Origin: Pacificimonas aurantium
GTDB taxonomy: Bacteria > Pseudomonadota > Alphaproteobacteria > Sphingomonadales > Sphingomonadaceae
Reading direction: 5' to 3'
Assembly (NCBI RefSeq): GCF_020092905.1
Contig: NZ_JAGSGB010000001.1
Coordinates: 1 to 64,000, forward strand
DNA: 64,000 nt
The notes below the pieces were generated by a model. The model worked only from the letters and a program-made list of their open reading frames with translations, searched no databases and was not told where the DNA came from. The translations under genes were made by a program, and so were the position numbers. Shown one piece after another: positions 23,503 through 32,062 of this stretch; position 1 is the first letter of the stretch; each line of letters opens with the position of its first letter.

Positions 23503-24231
23503 TCACACCCCGGTGCGGAAGGGGGTGAAGTTCGTACCCTCGTCATAGACATCGACGCCCTCGGCGCGCTTCAGCCGGCCAACGACGAGGTAGGTCACGG
23601 GCGTCAGCAGCGCTTCCCACCCCACCTTCATGAGATAGTTGGTGAGCATGACGGCGAACACGAGTTCAGGCGTCCAGATGCCCCAGAAGGCGACTGGGTA
23701 GAAAATCAGCGTATCGACGCCCTGTCCCACCACGGTCGAGCCGATGGTCCGGGTCCACAAATGCTTGCCTCCGGTCAGCAGCTTCATGCGCGCCAGGACG
23801 AAGGCATTCGCCAGTTCGCCGGCCCAGAATGCGGTGATCGACGCCAGCACGATGCGCCATGTGATGCCGAAGACTTCGTTATATGCGGCCTGCCCCGCCC
23901 AGCCGTCTGCAGGCGGCAGGGCCACGACAACCCAGGACATCAGCGCCATGAAGAGAAGCGCGGCAAAGCCGATCCAGATCACGCGGCGCGCGCGGGCGTA
24001 GCCGTAAACCTCAGTAAGGACATCGCCGAGCACATAGCTGAGCGGAAAGAAGAGGATGCCGGCACCGAAGACGACGGTGCCGAACAGCGGCAGGTCGAGC
24101 GCCGAAATCTTTGCAGCGCCGATCAGGTTCGACAGCAGCAAAATGGCGACGAAGGCCGCCATCGCGACGTCGTAAAAACGCAGCTGCCGCGCATGAAGTG
24201 CGGCTGCGCCGACCTTTATCGTCCCCGTCAT
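23503..24231 (-). CDS. yhhQ: Queuosine precursor transporter
   Basis: 242 residues with six or so membrane helices of the VUT_1 (YhhQ) family: FVAILLLSNLIGAAKIS, FPLSYVLGDVLTEVYGYARA, ITAFWAGELANAFVLARMK and TRTIGSTVVGQGVDTLIFYP. In E. coli this protein imports preQ0/preQ1 for queuosine tRNA modification. I see no preQ1 riboswitch in the short space upstream. The C-terminal tail (VDVYDEGTNFTPF) is typical of alphaproteobacterial members. Confidence 0.88.
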   Translation of the reverse strand: MTGTIKVGAAALHARQLRFYDVAMAAFVAILLLSNLIGAAKISALDLPLFGTVVFGAGILFFPLSYVLGDVLTEVYGYARARRVIWIGFAALLFMALMSWVVVALPPADGWAGQAAYNEVFGITWRIVLASITAFWAGELANAFVLARMKLLTGGKHLWTRTIGSTVVGQGVDTLIFYPVAFWGIWTPELVFAVMLTNYLMKVGWEALLTPVTYLVVGRLKRAEGVDVYDEGTNFTPFRTGV

Positions 24232-24276
24232 GGGCAGCAGCCTAGCGGCCAGGCCCGGTGGGGAAAGCCGGAACGC

Positions 24277-24984
24277 TCAGCGGCGGCGACGCCGTACGGC
24301 ACCCAGGCCAAGGAGGCCGAGCCCGAGCAGACCGAAGGCGGCCGGCGCAGGCACGACGTTCGCTTCTACGGCGACGGCAGCCGACTGAGCGCCCTCGACA
24401 GACAGCACGAAGTCGTAGGTCCCGGTGGCCCAGGGATCGAAGTCGGCGATGCCATCGGGATCGAACGGGTCGGTCGCGAAGGGCGGGATTACCGTCGGAA
24501 AATTGTCGAAGCTGTAAAGCGATTCGAGAAGCAGGTGCTGGGTGTCCTCAAACACACCGCCGACGATGAAGTCATCCAGCGTCAGGAAACCCGGATTGTT
24601 GAAGTCCGGATCGACGTCATAGCTGAGGATCACGTCGTAGACATTGAGGTCAAGCGTGCCGATGTCGACATAGAGGCCAAGCTGCCAAAGTGTGCCGAGA
24701 GTATTGGACGCGCCGCCAACCGCCGTGCCCTTGCCAACCTGGAAGACACCCGGGTCATCAACGAAGACGCTGGAACCGGGTCCCCGCGGCGTCACCGTAA
24801 GTCCGAGGGTGACGTCTTCACCGCCGATGGTTTCCCGCGTGATCGCCACCTTGTCGTTCGAAATACCGCTGCCACCGAATGTCGCGCCCGGCAGCTCGCC
24901 GAATTCGGTATAGAGGACAAGCGCGGACGCCGGTGCGGCCGACACTGCGGCGGCTAGCGCAAGGGCGGAGACTGCATACTTCAT
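24277..24984 (-). CDS. PEP-CTERM sorting-domain exported protein (single-gene locus)
   Basis: 235 residues from ATG 24984 (GGGGGA upstream). Signal peptide MKYAVSALALAAAVSAAPAS; a beta-rich body (LYTEFGELPGATFGGSGIS, TFDFVLS-like strands near the end); sorting tail VVPAPAAFGLLGLGLLGLG followed by VRRRRR. It is unlinked to the two PEP-CTERM genes near 5 kb and its body is unrelated to theirs, yet it has the same kind of sigma-54 promoter and UAS. Probably anchored at the cell surface by an exosortase located elsewhere. Confidence 0.8.
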   Translation of the reverse strand: MKYAVSALALAAAVSAAPASALVLYTEFGELPGATFGGSGISNDKVAITRETIGGEDVTLGLTVTPRGPGSSVFVDDPGVFQVGKGTAVGGASNTLGTLWQLGLYVDIGTLDLNVYDVILSYDVDPDFNNPGFLTLDDFIVGGVFEDTQHLLLESLYSFDNFPTVIPPFATDPFDPDGIADFDPWATGTYDFVLSVEGAQSAAVAVEANVVPAPAAFGLLGLGLLGLGAVRRRRR

Positions 24985-25044
24985 CACTGATCCCCCGTCG
25001 TGGCTTCTCCCCCTAGAGAAGCGCATAATTTCCTTCGAAACCCA

Positions 25045-25060
25045 AGCAAGAAATATGCCA
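25045..25060 (-). promoter_or_regulatory. Sigma-54 (-24/-12) promoter of third PEP-CTERM gene
   Basis: Minus-strand TGGCATATTTCTTGCT: TGGCA at -24 and TTGCT at -12, and the same TTCTTGCT octamer as at 4726-4733 and 5479-5486. Predicted start near 25034, 50 bases before the ATG. Confidence 0.7.
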
Positions 25061-25124
25061 CTGCCGGATTTTCTCTTCCCGTAGGGAGGATATCATGTTC
25101 ACCCGACGCGGGGAATGAGAAAGC

Positions 25125-25142
25125 TGTAAATCCTGCCGACAC
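25125..25142 (-). promoter_or_regulatory. Putative enhancer-binding-protein site (UAS) of third PEP-CTERM gene
   Basis: Minus-strand GTGTCG-GCAGGA-TTTACA, the third copy of the shared element. TTTACA begins 70 bp before the promoter, one helical turn more than the 58-59 bp in the other two genes. The site lies in the space shared with purL. Confidence 0.6.
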
Positions 25143-25214
25143 TCCGGGGGTCGTTCCGGAACGCGTGCCGTGTTTGACTGGAAGGGATCACGCCGGGTCG
25201 CTAGGTGCGCTGGC

Positions 25215-27428
25215 ATGAGCGAATCCACCACTGCCATCACGCCCGAACTTGTCGCCGAACACGGCCTGAGCCCCGACGAATATGGGGTCATCCTGACCGC
25301 TCTGGGCCGGGAGCCCAACCTGACCGAACTCGGCATCTTTTCGGTCATGTGGTCAGAGCACTGCTCCTACAAGTCCTCGCGCCTCCACCTGAAGAAACTG
25401 CCGACGAGCGGAAAGCAGGTCATTCAGGGGCCGGGCGAGAATGCGGGCGTGATCGATATCGGCGACGGCGATGCCGCGATCTTCAAGATGGAATCGCACA
25501 ACCACCCGAGCTTTATCGAGCCCTATCAAGGCGCGGCAACGGGCGTCGGCGGCATCCTGCGCGACGTCTTCACCATGGGGGCACGCCCGATCGCCAACAT
25601 GAATGCGCTGCGCTTCGGCGCGCCCGACCATCCGAAGACGCGCCATCTGGTAAAGGGCGTTGTCGCGGGGATCGGCGGCTACGGCAATTGCGTCGGCGTG
25701 CCCACCGTGGGCGGGGAAACCAATTTCCACCCGGGCTATAACGGAAATATTCTCGTCAACGCCATGACGGTGGGCCATGCCCGGACGGACAAGATCTTCT
25801 ATTCGGCCGCCGCCGGGATCGGCAATCCGGTCGTCTATGTCGGGTCCAAGACCGGACGCGACGGCATCCACGGAGCGACGATGGCGAGCGCCGAGTTTAC
25901 CGAGGATTCGGAGGAAAAGCGCCCGACGGTCCAGGTGGGCGACCCGTTCACCGAGAAGCTGCTGATCGAAGCGTGCCTGGAACTGATGGCTTCCGATGCG
26001 ATCGTCGCGATTCAGGACATGGGCGCGGCGGGCCTGACCTCCTCGTCCGTAGAGATGGCGGACAAGGGCGGGGTCGGCATCGAGCTGGACCTGTCGAAGG
26101 TACCGTGCCGCGAAGAGCGCATGACGCCCTATGAGATGATGCTGTCCGAAAGCCAGGAACGCATGCTGATGGTGCTGAAGCCGGGTCGCGAAGCCGAGGC
26201 GGAGGCGATCTTCAGGAAGTGGGAACTGGATTTCGCCGTCATCGGGCGCGTCACCGATACGAAGAACCTGGTCCTGACGTTCGATGGCGAGACGGTGGCG
26301 GACATCCCGCTCGGCCCGCTCGGCGACAATGCCCCGCTGTACGACCGGCCGCATGTGCCCACCGCCAAGCGCGAGCCGCTGACGCCGGTCAGCCCGAAAA
26401 CGAAGGTGGCGCAGGACCTGCTCACCCTCGTCGGGTCGCCGGACCTCGCCTCGCGGCGCTGGATCTGGGAGCAGTATGACCACATGGTCGGCGCCGATAC
26501 GATCGGCAGGCCGGGTGGGGACGCCGCCGTGGTCCGCGTTCACGGCACCAAGAAGGCGCTGGCGATCACCACCGACTGTACGCCGCGCTACTGCTTCGCC
26601 GATCCGGTCGCGGGCGGACGCCAGGCCATCGCCGAGGCGTATCGCAACATCACCGCCGTCGGCGCGACGCCGCTTGCGACCACCGACTGCATGAATTTCG
26701 GCAATCCCGAACGCCCCGAAATCATGGGCCAGTTCGTCGGCTGTATCGAGGGCATGGCAGAGGCCTGCAGCGCGCTCGACATGCCGATCGTCTCGGGCAA
26801 TGTCTCGCTTTACAACGAGACGAACGGTGTCGGCATCCTGCCGACGCCGGCAATCGGCGCCGTCGGGCTGCTGACCGACTATGACGCGCGTACCGACATC
26901 GCGCTGAAGGCCGAAGGCGAGACGCTCTACCTGATCGGCGACACGCGCGGCCACCTCGGCCAGTCGCTGTGGCTGCGCTATATCGACGGCCGCGAAGACG
27001 GCCCGCCGCCGCCCGTCGACCTGAAGGTCGAGGCCCGCAACGGCGATTTCGTCCGCGGCGTGATCCTGGAGGGCACGGTGACGGCCGCACATGACTGCGC
27101 CGATGGCGGCGCGCTGGTCGCCATTGCCGAGATGGCGCTTGCCGGTGGCCGCGGCGCCGCGCTCGACGCGCCGACCTTCGTCGACGATCGCTTCGACCCC
27201 AGCGACCAGGCGGCCTGGTTCGGCGAGGACCAGGCGCGCTACGCCGTGACAACCGCCGACCCGGCGAAGTTCGAGGATATGGCAAAGGCCGCGGGCGTGC
27301 CCGTGTTCCGGCTGGGGACCGTCGGCGGGACGGCCGACGCGGCGATCACGATCGGCGGCGAAAAGGTCAGCCTCGACGCGCTCTATGCCGCGCATGAGAA
27401 CTGGCTGCCCGCCCTGATGGAGCGGTGA
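25215..27428 (+). CDS. purL: Phosphoribosylformylglycinamidine synthase subunit PurL
   Basis: 737 residues from ATG 25215; the open frame reaches back to 25170 but the family starts at [18 protein letters not shown]. This small-type PurL works with PurQ and PurS in step four of purine synthesis. Landmarks: [79 protein letters not shown] and the second half [19 protein letters not shown]. Length normal. Cytoplasmic. Confidence 0.95.
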   Translation: MSESTTAITPELVAEHGLSPDEYGVILTALGREPNLTELGIFSVMWSEHCSYKSSRLHLKKLPTSGKQVIQGPGENAGVIDIGDGDAAIFKMESHNHPSFIEPYQGAATGVGGILRDVFTMGARPIANMNALRFGAPDHPKTRHLVKGVVAGIGGYGNCVGVPTVGGETNFHPGYNGNILVNAMTVGHARTDKIFYSAAAGIGNPVVYVGSKTGRDGIHGATMASAEFTEDSEEKRPTVQVGDPFTEKLLIEACLELMASDAIVAIQDMGAAGLTSSSVEMADKGGVGIELDLSKVPCREERMTPYEMMLSESQERMLMVLKPGREAEAEAIFRKWELDFAVIGRVTDTKNLVLTFDGETVADIPLGPLGDNAPLYDRPHVPTAKREPLTPVSPKTKVAQDLLTLVGSPDLASRRWIWEQYDHMVGADTIGRPGGDAAVVRVHGTKKALAITTDCTPRYCFADPVAGGRQAIAEAYRNITAVGATPLATTDCMNFGNPERPEIMGQFVGCIEGMAEACSALDMPIVSGNVSLYNETNGVGILPTPAIGAVGLLTDYDARTDIALKAEGETLYLIGDTRGHLGQSLWLRYIDGREDGPPPPVDLKVEARNGDFVRGVILEGTVTAAHDCADGGALVAIAEMALAGGRGAALDAPTFVDDRFDPSDQAAWFGEDQARYAVTTADPAKFEDMAKAAGVPVFRLGTVGGTADAAITIGGEKVSLDALYAAHENWLPALMER

Positions 27429-27468
27429 TGCCCGGCGCGCCTGCCGAGGCAGCGGACCGGCGGCCGAA

Positions 27469-28140
27469 ATGACCGGGCGCACCATGCCCTTCCCGGTCTG
27501 GCCGGACCTTCGCGACGAAGAGCGCGTCACGCGCGCGCGGCATTTCCTTGAAGTCATGCGCAGGCGGCGGACATGCCGCAGCTTTTCGGCCGAGGGATTC
27601 CCGCGGGAAGTTCTGGAGGATGCGCTGCGCGCCGCCGGCACCGCGCCATCGGGGGCGAACCACCAGCCGTGGCACTTCGTCGTGGTCGAGACGCCCAAGA
27701 TCAAGGCGCGTATCCGCGAGGGCGCCGAAGCCGAGGAGCGCGAATTCTACGCCGGGAAAGCGAGCGACGAATGGCTGGAAGCGCTGGCCCCGCTCGGCAC
27801 CGATGCGGTGAAGGAGCATCTGACCGATGCGCCCTATCTGGTGGTCGTCTTCGCGCAGCGGCGCGGCGGCCCCGCACCGGGTGACGACCTGCAGAATTAT
27901 TATGTCACCGAATCGGTCGGCATCGCCTGCGGACTGCTGCTCGCCGCACTGACGCAGGCGGGCATCGCGACGCTGACCCACACCCCCTCGCCGATGAAGT
28001 TCCTGAACGAGATTTGCGGGCGGCCGGACAGAGAAAAGCCGCTGATGATCATCGCCTGCGGACATCCGGCAGACGATGCGACCGTGCGCGAGCATGCGCT
28101 GAGGAAGAAGACGCTGGAGCAATTCTCGACCTGGCTGTGA
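27469..28140 (+). CDS. Nitroreductase-family flavoprotein
   Basis: 223 residues. FMN-binding features are RRRTCRSFSAEGFPREVLED, AAGTAPSGANHQPWHFVVVE and SVGIACGLLLAALTQAGIAT. The SGANxQPWxFVVV segment and VIxxGYP-like end (MIIACGHPADD) resemble the iodotyrosine-deiodinase/BluB-like branch, but the true substrate cannot be read. It follows purL by 40 bp; ATG 27484 is an alternative start giving a slightly shorter protein. Confidence 0.85.
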   Translation: MTGRTMPFPVWPDLRDEERVTRARHFLEVMRRRRTCRSFSAEGFPREVLEDALRAAGTAPSGANHQPWHFVVVETPKIKARIREGAEAEEREFYAGKASDEWLEALAPLGTDAVKEHLTDAPYLVVVFAQRRGGPAPGDDLQNYYVTESVGIACGLLLAALTQAGIATLTHTPSPMKFLNEICGRPDREKPLMIIACGHPADDATVREHALRKKTLEQFSTWL

Positions 28141-28163
28141 CCGGATCGCAAGCAGGATTGATA

Positions 28164-28184
28164 TTGCAAACAGGTCTCAATTGC
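28164..28184 (+). promoter_or_regulatory. Candidate Fur-type box upstream of bfd
   Basis: TTGCAAACAGGTCTCAATTG plus C resembles the Fur-box form TTGCGAATGATTCTCAATTG seen upstream of iron genes in sphingomonads; about 15 of 21 positions agree by my count. It lies 34 bp before the bfd start. Confidence 0.4.
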
Positions 28185-28217
28185 GCTACCTCATGAGTCG
28201 ACCTTGGGGAGACTCGC

Positions 28218-28388
28218 GTGGTTGTCTGCAGTTGTAACGCGCTTCGCGAACGCGATGTTCGCACCGCCGCCCGATCCGGCGCCGCCTGCGCCAAGAGCGC
28301 TTATGCCGCGCTCGGCTGCCGTCCGCAGTGCGGACAGTGCCTTCCCTTCGCCCGGGATCTGATCCGCGCCGAGCGCACCTGCGCGTAA
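28218..28388 (+). CDS. bfd: Bacterioferritin-associated ferredoxin
   Basis: A 56-residue [2Fe-2S] protein too short for most gene finders. It starts at GTG 28218 (GGGGAG upstream) with VVCSCNALRERDVR and has the Bfd cysteine pattern C4-x-C6 ... C38-x2-C41 (CRPQCGQCLPFARDLI). Bfd reduces the haem of bacterioferritin to release stored iron, and the bacterioferritin gene lies 135 bp downstream. Expected to be induced under iron shortage, which fits the Fur-like box upstream. Confidence 0.88.
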   Translation: MVVCSCNALRERDVRTAARSGAACAKSAYAALGCRPQCGQCLPFARDLIRAERTCA

Positions 28389-28418
28389 TCGCCCGCAATT
28401 CCAACTAGCTATGCGCAG

Positions 28419-28436
28419 CTCGTTCGCGAGAACGAG
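28419..28436 (+). other. Hairpin with GCGA tetraloop between bfd and bfr
   Basis: Perfect 7-bp stem CTCGTTC/GAACGAG closed by GCGA, a GNRA loop. It lies 30 bp after the bfd stop. With no U-run it may be a transcript-stabilising or weak terminating structure. Confidence 0.45.
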
Positions 28437-28438
28437 AC

Positions 28439-28454
28439 TTGGAATTATTCTCAA
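28439..28454 (+). promoter_or_regulatory. Candidate iron-responsive operator upstream of bfr
   Basis: TTGGAATTATTCTCAA is an imperfect dyad; the right half ATTCTCAA is a full match to the Fur-type half-site TTGAGAAT and the left half lacks one base. It is followed by AATAATTAAAAGG, an A/T-rich promoter-like stretch, 70 bp before bfr. Confidence 0.35.
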
Positions 28455-28523
28455 TAATTAAAAGGACTTGACCGGAACTCCCGTCGCGCTGCATGGCGGA
28501 CGAAAGGAAAGGAGTCGCCTGTC

Positions 28524-29012
28524 ATGAAGGGCAATCCCAAGGTCATCGCGCTGCTGAACGAGGCGCTGAAAAACGAACTGACGGCGGTGAACCAGTATTG
28601 GCTGCACTACCGCATGCTCCACAATTGGGGCGTCTACCATCTCGCGGATTTCGAGCGGCACGAATCGATCGACGAGATGAAGCATGCCGACTGGCTGTCG
28701 GAGCGCATCCTGTTCCTCGAAGGGCTGCCCAACTTCCAGGCGCTCGGGCGCCTGCGGATCGGCGAAACGGTCGAAGAGGTGCTGCGCGCCGACCTGGAAC
28801 TGGAACTGGAAGCCGTCGAGCAGCTGAAGGGCGCGATCAAGGACTGCGAGGATACGCACGACTACGTCTCGCGCGACCTGTTCACGAAAATCCTCAGCAG
28901 CGAGGAAGAGCATATCGACTATATCGAGCAGCAGCTCGAGCAGGTCGAACGCATGGGCATCCAGAACTACATCCAGCTGCATTCCACGCCGGGCCCCGAC
29001 GGGGAAAACTAG
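28524..29012 (+). CDS. bfr: Bacterioferritin
   Basis: 162 residues, the normal size. Four-helix ferritin fold with ferroxidase ligands E18 (ALKNELTAVNQY), E51 and H54 (HESIDEMKHADWLSERILFL), E94, E127 and H130 (ILSSEEEHIDYIE), and the haem ligand M52. It forms the 24-mer iron-storage shell. ATG 28524 follows AAAGGAG. It lies just downstream of bfd, its reductase partner. Confidence 0.95.
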   Translation: MKGNPKVIALLNEALKNELTAVNQYWLHYRMLHNWGVYHLADFERHESIDEMKHADWLSERILFLEGLPNFQALGRLRIGETVEEVLRADLELELEAVEQLKGAIKDCEDTHDYVSRDLFTKILSSEEEHIDYIEQQLEQVERMGIQNYIQLHSTPGPDGEN

Positions 29013-29026
29013 CGGCGGGAAAATGA

Positions 29027-29052
29027 GGGCCGGAAAGCTGGCCCCGCGGGGC
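29027..29052. terminator. GC-rich hairpins between convergent bfr and Hpt genes
   Basis: GGGCC (29027-29031) pairs with GGCCC (29040-29044), overlapping the palindrome GCCCCGCGGGGC (29041-29052). Mutually exclusive hairpins without U-runs; a possible bidirectional terminator. Confidence 0.35.
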
Positions 29053-29063
29053 GGGCGCCGGCC

Positions 29064-29462
29064 TCAGACGCCGGCACGTCCGAACTGGGCCGGCTTCGGC
29101 CGGCGGGTCTGCAGCGGATTGGTCTCGCGGTCGAAGATGGCGAGCGTTTCCTGAAATAGCGGGCGCAGGCGCGCGACATGGACCAGAAGCTCGTCGGGGC
29201 TTTCCTGCAGTTCAACGCAGCGCCGCGCGCCCGTTTCGATGCGGTAGCAGAGCTCGCCCAGATCGTCGGCGCCGAGCTGGCGCGCTTCGGTCTTCAGGGT
29301 ATGCGCCGGACGCACCATGTCGGCGGGCTCACCCGTACGCTGGGCATGCTCGATCTCCGCGACGCCCGCCTCGCCGTCCTCCCGGAAATAGCCGAGCGTC
29401 GTGATCAGCCGGGGACCGAGAAGCGTCCTGATCTGTTCGAAAGTTTCGAGGTTCACGGTCAC
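29064..29462 (-). CDS. Histidine phosphotransfer (Hpt) domain protein
   Basis: 132 residues from GTG 29462 (GGGGA 11 bases upstream; GTG 29456 is an alternative). A single Hpt four-helix domain with the phospho-histidine in MVRPAHTLKTEARQLGADDL, followed by LGELCYRIETGARRC. It would relay phosphate between a hybrid kinase and a response regulator; neither is nearby. It lies 79 bp downstream of the TusA-like gene. The larger frame upstream is TusA out of frame. Confidence 0.75.
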   Translation of the reverse strand: MTVNLETFEQIRTLLGPRLITTLGYFREDGEAGVAEIEHAQRTGEPADMVRPAHTLKTEARQLGADDLGELCYRIETGARRCVELQESPDELLVHVARLRPLFQETLAIFDRETNPLQTRRPKPAQFGRAGV

Positions 29463-29541
29463 GTCGCGAACGGTCCCCTGGTCGATGCCGGCTCTTGTTC
29501 CAAGTCGCGTCAGTCCTATGCGCGCGTCGTAAAGAAAGCGT

Positions 29542-29796
29542 TTAGGTCCGCGCCTGATCGACGCGCCTGGCGATCTGCCACTCCCCCGCGCCGACGGCTT
29601 TGCAATCGAGGTCCATCTCCTCGGCGAAGGCAGGAACATCCCGCGCCGCGGCCGGGTCGTCCGCAAGAAGGTGGACGCGCCCCGTCTGCGGGTGCTCGCG
29701 CAGGATTCTGGCCAGCCTGAGCACGGGCATGGGGCAGCGCAGGCCGCGCGCGTCCACAGTGACGCTTTCGCCGGTTTTGCTAGCTGCACGGCTCAT
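29542..29796 (-). CDS. TusA/SirA-family sulfur carrier-like protein
   Basis: 84 residues from ATG 29796. Contains the family signature with the active cysteine, VDARGLRCPMPVLRLARIL, and the following HLLADDPAAARDVPAFAEEM. TusA proteins pass persulfide sulfur for tRNA thiolation and cofactor synthesis; many alphaproteobacterial paralogues have no assigned target. Divergent from the SDR gene across 43 bp. Confidence 0.82.
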   Translation of the reverse strand: MSRAASKTGESVTVDARGLRCPMPVLRLARILREHPQTGRVHLLADDPAAARDVPAFAEEMDLDCKAVGAGEWQIARRVDQART

Positions 29797-29839
29797 CGCC
29801 GCTTCCCTAGCATCGCTGCACAAACCGGGGAGTAGAAAT

Positions 29840-30739
29840 ATGAAGACGATGTTCCGCGACGACCTGATGAAGGGCGAACGCATCCTCGTGACCGGCGGCG
29901 GCACGGGTCTCGGCAAGGCGATGACGGAAGCCTTCATGGAGCTGGGCGCCGACTGCGTGATCTGGGGCCGACGCGGCGGCGTGCTGCAGGAGACCGCGGA
30001 CGAACTGATGGAAAAAACCGGCGCGCGCTGCGACGTCGCCGCCGTCGATATCCGCAATGCCGGTGCCATCGAAGATGCGATGGAAGAGGCCTTTGCTGGC
30101 GGCCCGCTGACCGGAGTCGTCAACAATGCCGCCGGCAATTTCGTCTCACCCACCGAGCGCCTGTCGGCGAACGCCTTCAATGCCATCGCCTCGATCGTCG
30201 CGCACGGGACCTTCAACGTGACGGTCGCGGCGGGAAAACGCTGGATCGAGGCAGGGAACAAGGGATCGATCCTCTCGATCGTCGCCAGCTGGGTCTGGAA
30301 TGGGGGGCCGTTCACCGTTCCGTCCGCCATGTCGAAGGCCGGGGTTGCGGTGATGACGCAGAGCCTTGCGTCGGAATGGGGCCCGAAGGGTATCCGCGCG
30401 AACGCCATCGCGCCCGGCCCCTTCAAGTCGGAGGGGATGGAGAAGCGGCTGATGCCCGAACCGCTCGCCAAGAAACTCGGCTCAGGTGACATGGGCGCGC
30501 GCGGCAACCCGATGGGCCGCTGGGGCGAACACCGCGAACTGCAGAACCTTGCCTGCTACCTGATGGCGCCGGGCTCAGAATATGTGAACGGCGAAGTCAT
30601 CGCCATCGACGGCGGCCAGTGGCTTGCCGGCGGCGGCAATTTCTCCGCCATGTCGCAGCTGACATCGGAGGATTGGGACCTCGTCAACGAGTCGATCAGA
30701 AAGACCAACGAAGCAGACCGGGCGAAGCGAACGACCTGA
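29840..30739 (+). CDS. SDR-family oxidoreductase, 2,4-dienoyl-CoA reductase-like
   Basis: 299 residues from ATG 29840 (GGGGAG upstream). Rossmann cofactor loop ILVTGGGTGLGKAMTEAFME, NNAAGNFVSPTERLSANAFN and the family-specific late segments AIAPGPFKSEGMEKRLMPE and GRWGEHRELQNLACYLMAPG. This pattern fits 2,4-dienoyl-CoA or trans-2-enoyl-CoA reductases, where the usual YxxxK tyrosine is replaced. It would assist unsaturated fatty-acid oxidation. Substrate is an inference. Confidence 0.85.
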   Translation: MKTMFRDDLMKGERILVTGGGTGLGKAMTEAFMELGADCVIWGRRGGVLQETADELMEKTGARCDVAAVDIRNAGAIEDAMEEAFAGGPLTGVVNNAAGNFVSPTERLSANAFNAIASIVAHGTFNVTVAAGKRWIEAGNKGSILSIVASWVWNGGPFTVPSAMSKAGVAVMTQSLASEWGPKGIRANAIAPGPFKSEGMEKRLMPEPLAKKLGSGDMGARGNPMGRWGEHRELQNLACYLMAPGSEYVNGEVIAIDGGQWLAGGGNFSAMSQLTSEDWDLVNESIRKTNEADRAKRTT

Positions 30740-30781
30740 CCGGATTGCCTCCGCGCGTTTCGGGCCGCAAAGGCTCCTACC

Positions 30782-32062
30782 GTGTCAGACTCCCCTGCCG
30801 TACCACCGCCGCTGCGCGGATCCCTGATCTTCGTGATCGCGGTCGTGCTCGTGGACATGATCGGCTTCGGCATCATCATGCCGGTGCTGCCGGCCCTGAT
30901 CGTGGAACTGACCGGCGACAGCGTGGCCGGAGCGGCGGTGGACGCCGGCTGGCTCGCCTTTGTCTACGCCGCCATGCAGTTCGTCTTCGGGCCGGTCATG
31001 GGCAATCTGTCGGACCGCTTCGGCAGGCGGCCGGTGCTGCTCGTCACCCTGGCCGCCTATGCGGTCAACTATGCCATCATGGGCCTGGCACCGACCCTGC
31101 TGTGGCTGTTCGTGGGCCGCACCATCGCCGGCATCACAGGCGCCAGCTTTTCGGTGGCCTATGCCTATCTCGCGGACATCTCCCCACCAGAGAAGCGCGC
31201 CCAGAATTTCGGACTGATCGGCGTGGCGTTCGGGCTGGGCTTCATCATCGGACCTGCCGCCGGTGGCCTTCTCGGCGATGTCGATATCCGCCTGCCCTTC
31301 TTCGCCGCCAGCGCCTTCGCGCTCCTCAACCTCACCTTCGGCTTTCTGGTCCTGAAGGAGAGTCTGCCCCGGGAGAACCGGCGTCCGTTCTCGCTCACCA
31401 GGTCGAACGCCATTTCAGCCCTTCGCGAACTCGGCCGGCAGAACCGGATCGTGCTTTGGTACGCTGCCGCGCTGCTGATCTGGATGCTGGCGCACCTCAT
31501 TTACCCGATCATCTGGGCCTTCTTCGTGCTGGAGGCGTTCGCCGGGCGCATCCCCTTCGGTTGGTCGGAAGAGCTCTTCGTGGGCGCGACGCTCGCCTAT
31601 GTGGGCCTGACCAGCGCCATTGTGCAGGGCGGCCTTATTCGGGTCGTGGTGCCCAGGGTGGGCGAAGTGAAGGCGGCGTCCATCGGGATACTAGGCATGG
31701 TAACGGGGGCGCTGATCTACCTGTTCGTTCGCGACCCGATCTGGCTGCTGGTCGCCGTACCCATCGGCTCGCTGCAGGGCCTGACACAGCCGTCGATCAC
31801 GGGTCTGATGAGCCAGGCCATCGATGAGACGAGCCAGGGCGAACTTCAGGGCGCCGTCGCCAGCCTGTCCAGCCTGGCCTCGGTGATCGGGCCGCCGCTT
31901 TATACGCAGATATTCTTTGCCTTCACGGCAACCGGCGCGGCGCTCTACCTGCCGGGGGCACCATTCGGCCTGGCTGCGCTCATCGCCCTTTGCGCCCTCG
32001 CCCTGTTCCTTCGCGGCACGGCCCTGTTCCGCAGCGTCGGCGCCCCTAGCGGATCTGCATGA
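30782..32062 (+). CDS. MFS transporter of the TetA (DHA1) type
   Basis: 426 residues from GTG 30782 with 12 membrane helices. The motif A loop is GNLSDRFGRRPVLLVTLAAY between helices 2 and 3, and the first helix VDMIGFGIIMPVLPALI is typical of TCR/Tet proteins. It exports small molecules against protons; many such chromosomal proteins do not confer tetracycline resistance. Its last 17 bases overlap the end of the convergent hypothetical gene. Confidence 0.85.
   Translation: MSDSPAVPPPLRGSLIFVIAVVLVDMIGFGIIMPVLPALIVELTGDSVAGAAVDAGWLAFVYAAMQFVFGPVMGNLSDRFGRRPVLLVTLAAYAVNYAIMGLAPTLLWLFVGRTIAGITGASFSVAYAYLADISPPEKRAQNFGLIGVAFGLGFIIGPAAGGLLGDVDIRLPFFAASAFALLNLTFGFLVLKESLPRENRRPFSLTRSNAISALRELGRQNRIVLWYAAALLIWMLAHLIYPIIWAFFVLEAFAGRIPFGWSEELFVGATLAYVGLTSAIVQGGLIRVVVPRVGEVKAASIGILGMVTGALIYLFVRDPIWLLVAVPIGSLQGLTQPSITGLMSQAIDETSQGELQGAVASLSSLASVIGPPLYTQIFFAFTATGAALYLPGAPFGLAALIALCALALFLRGTALFRSVGAPSGSA

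Noticed and set aside
25173-25205. Possible sigma-70 promoter for purL (TTGACT)
   Set aside because: The -35 hexamer is fair but no acceptable -10 follows at 16-18 bp.
25353-27704. 783-codon open frame antisense to purL
   Set aside because: It mirrors a certain gene, has low-complexity composition rich in R, G, D and H, and shows no motif. GC-rich DNA leaves the antisense frame open.
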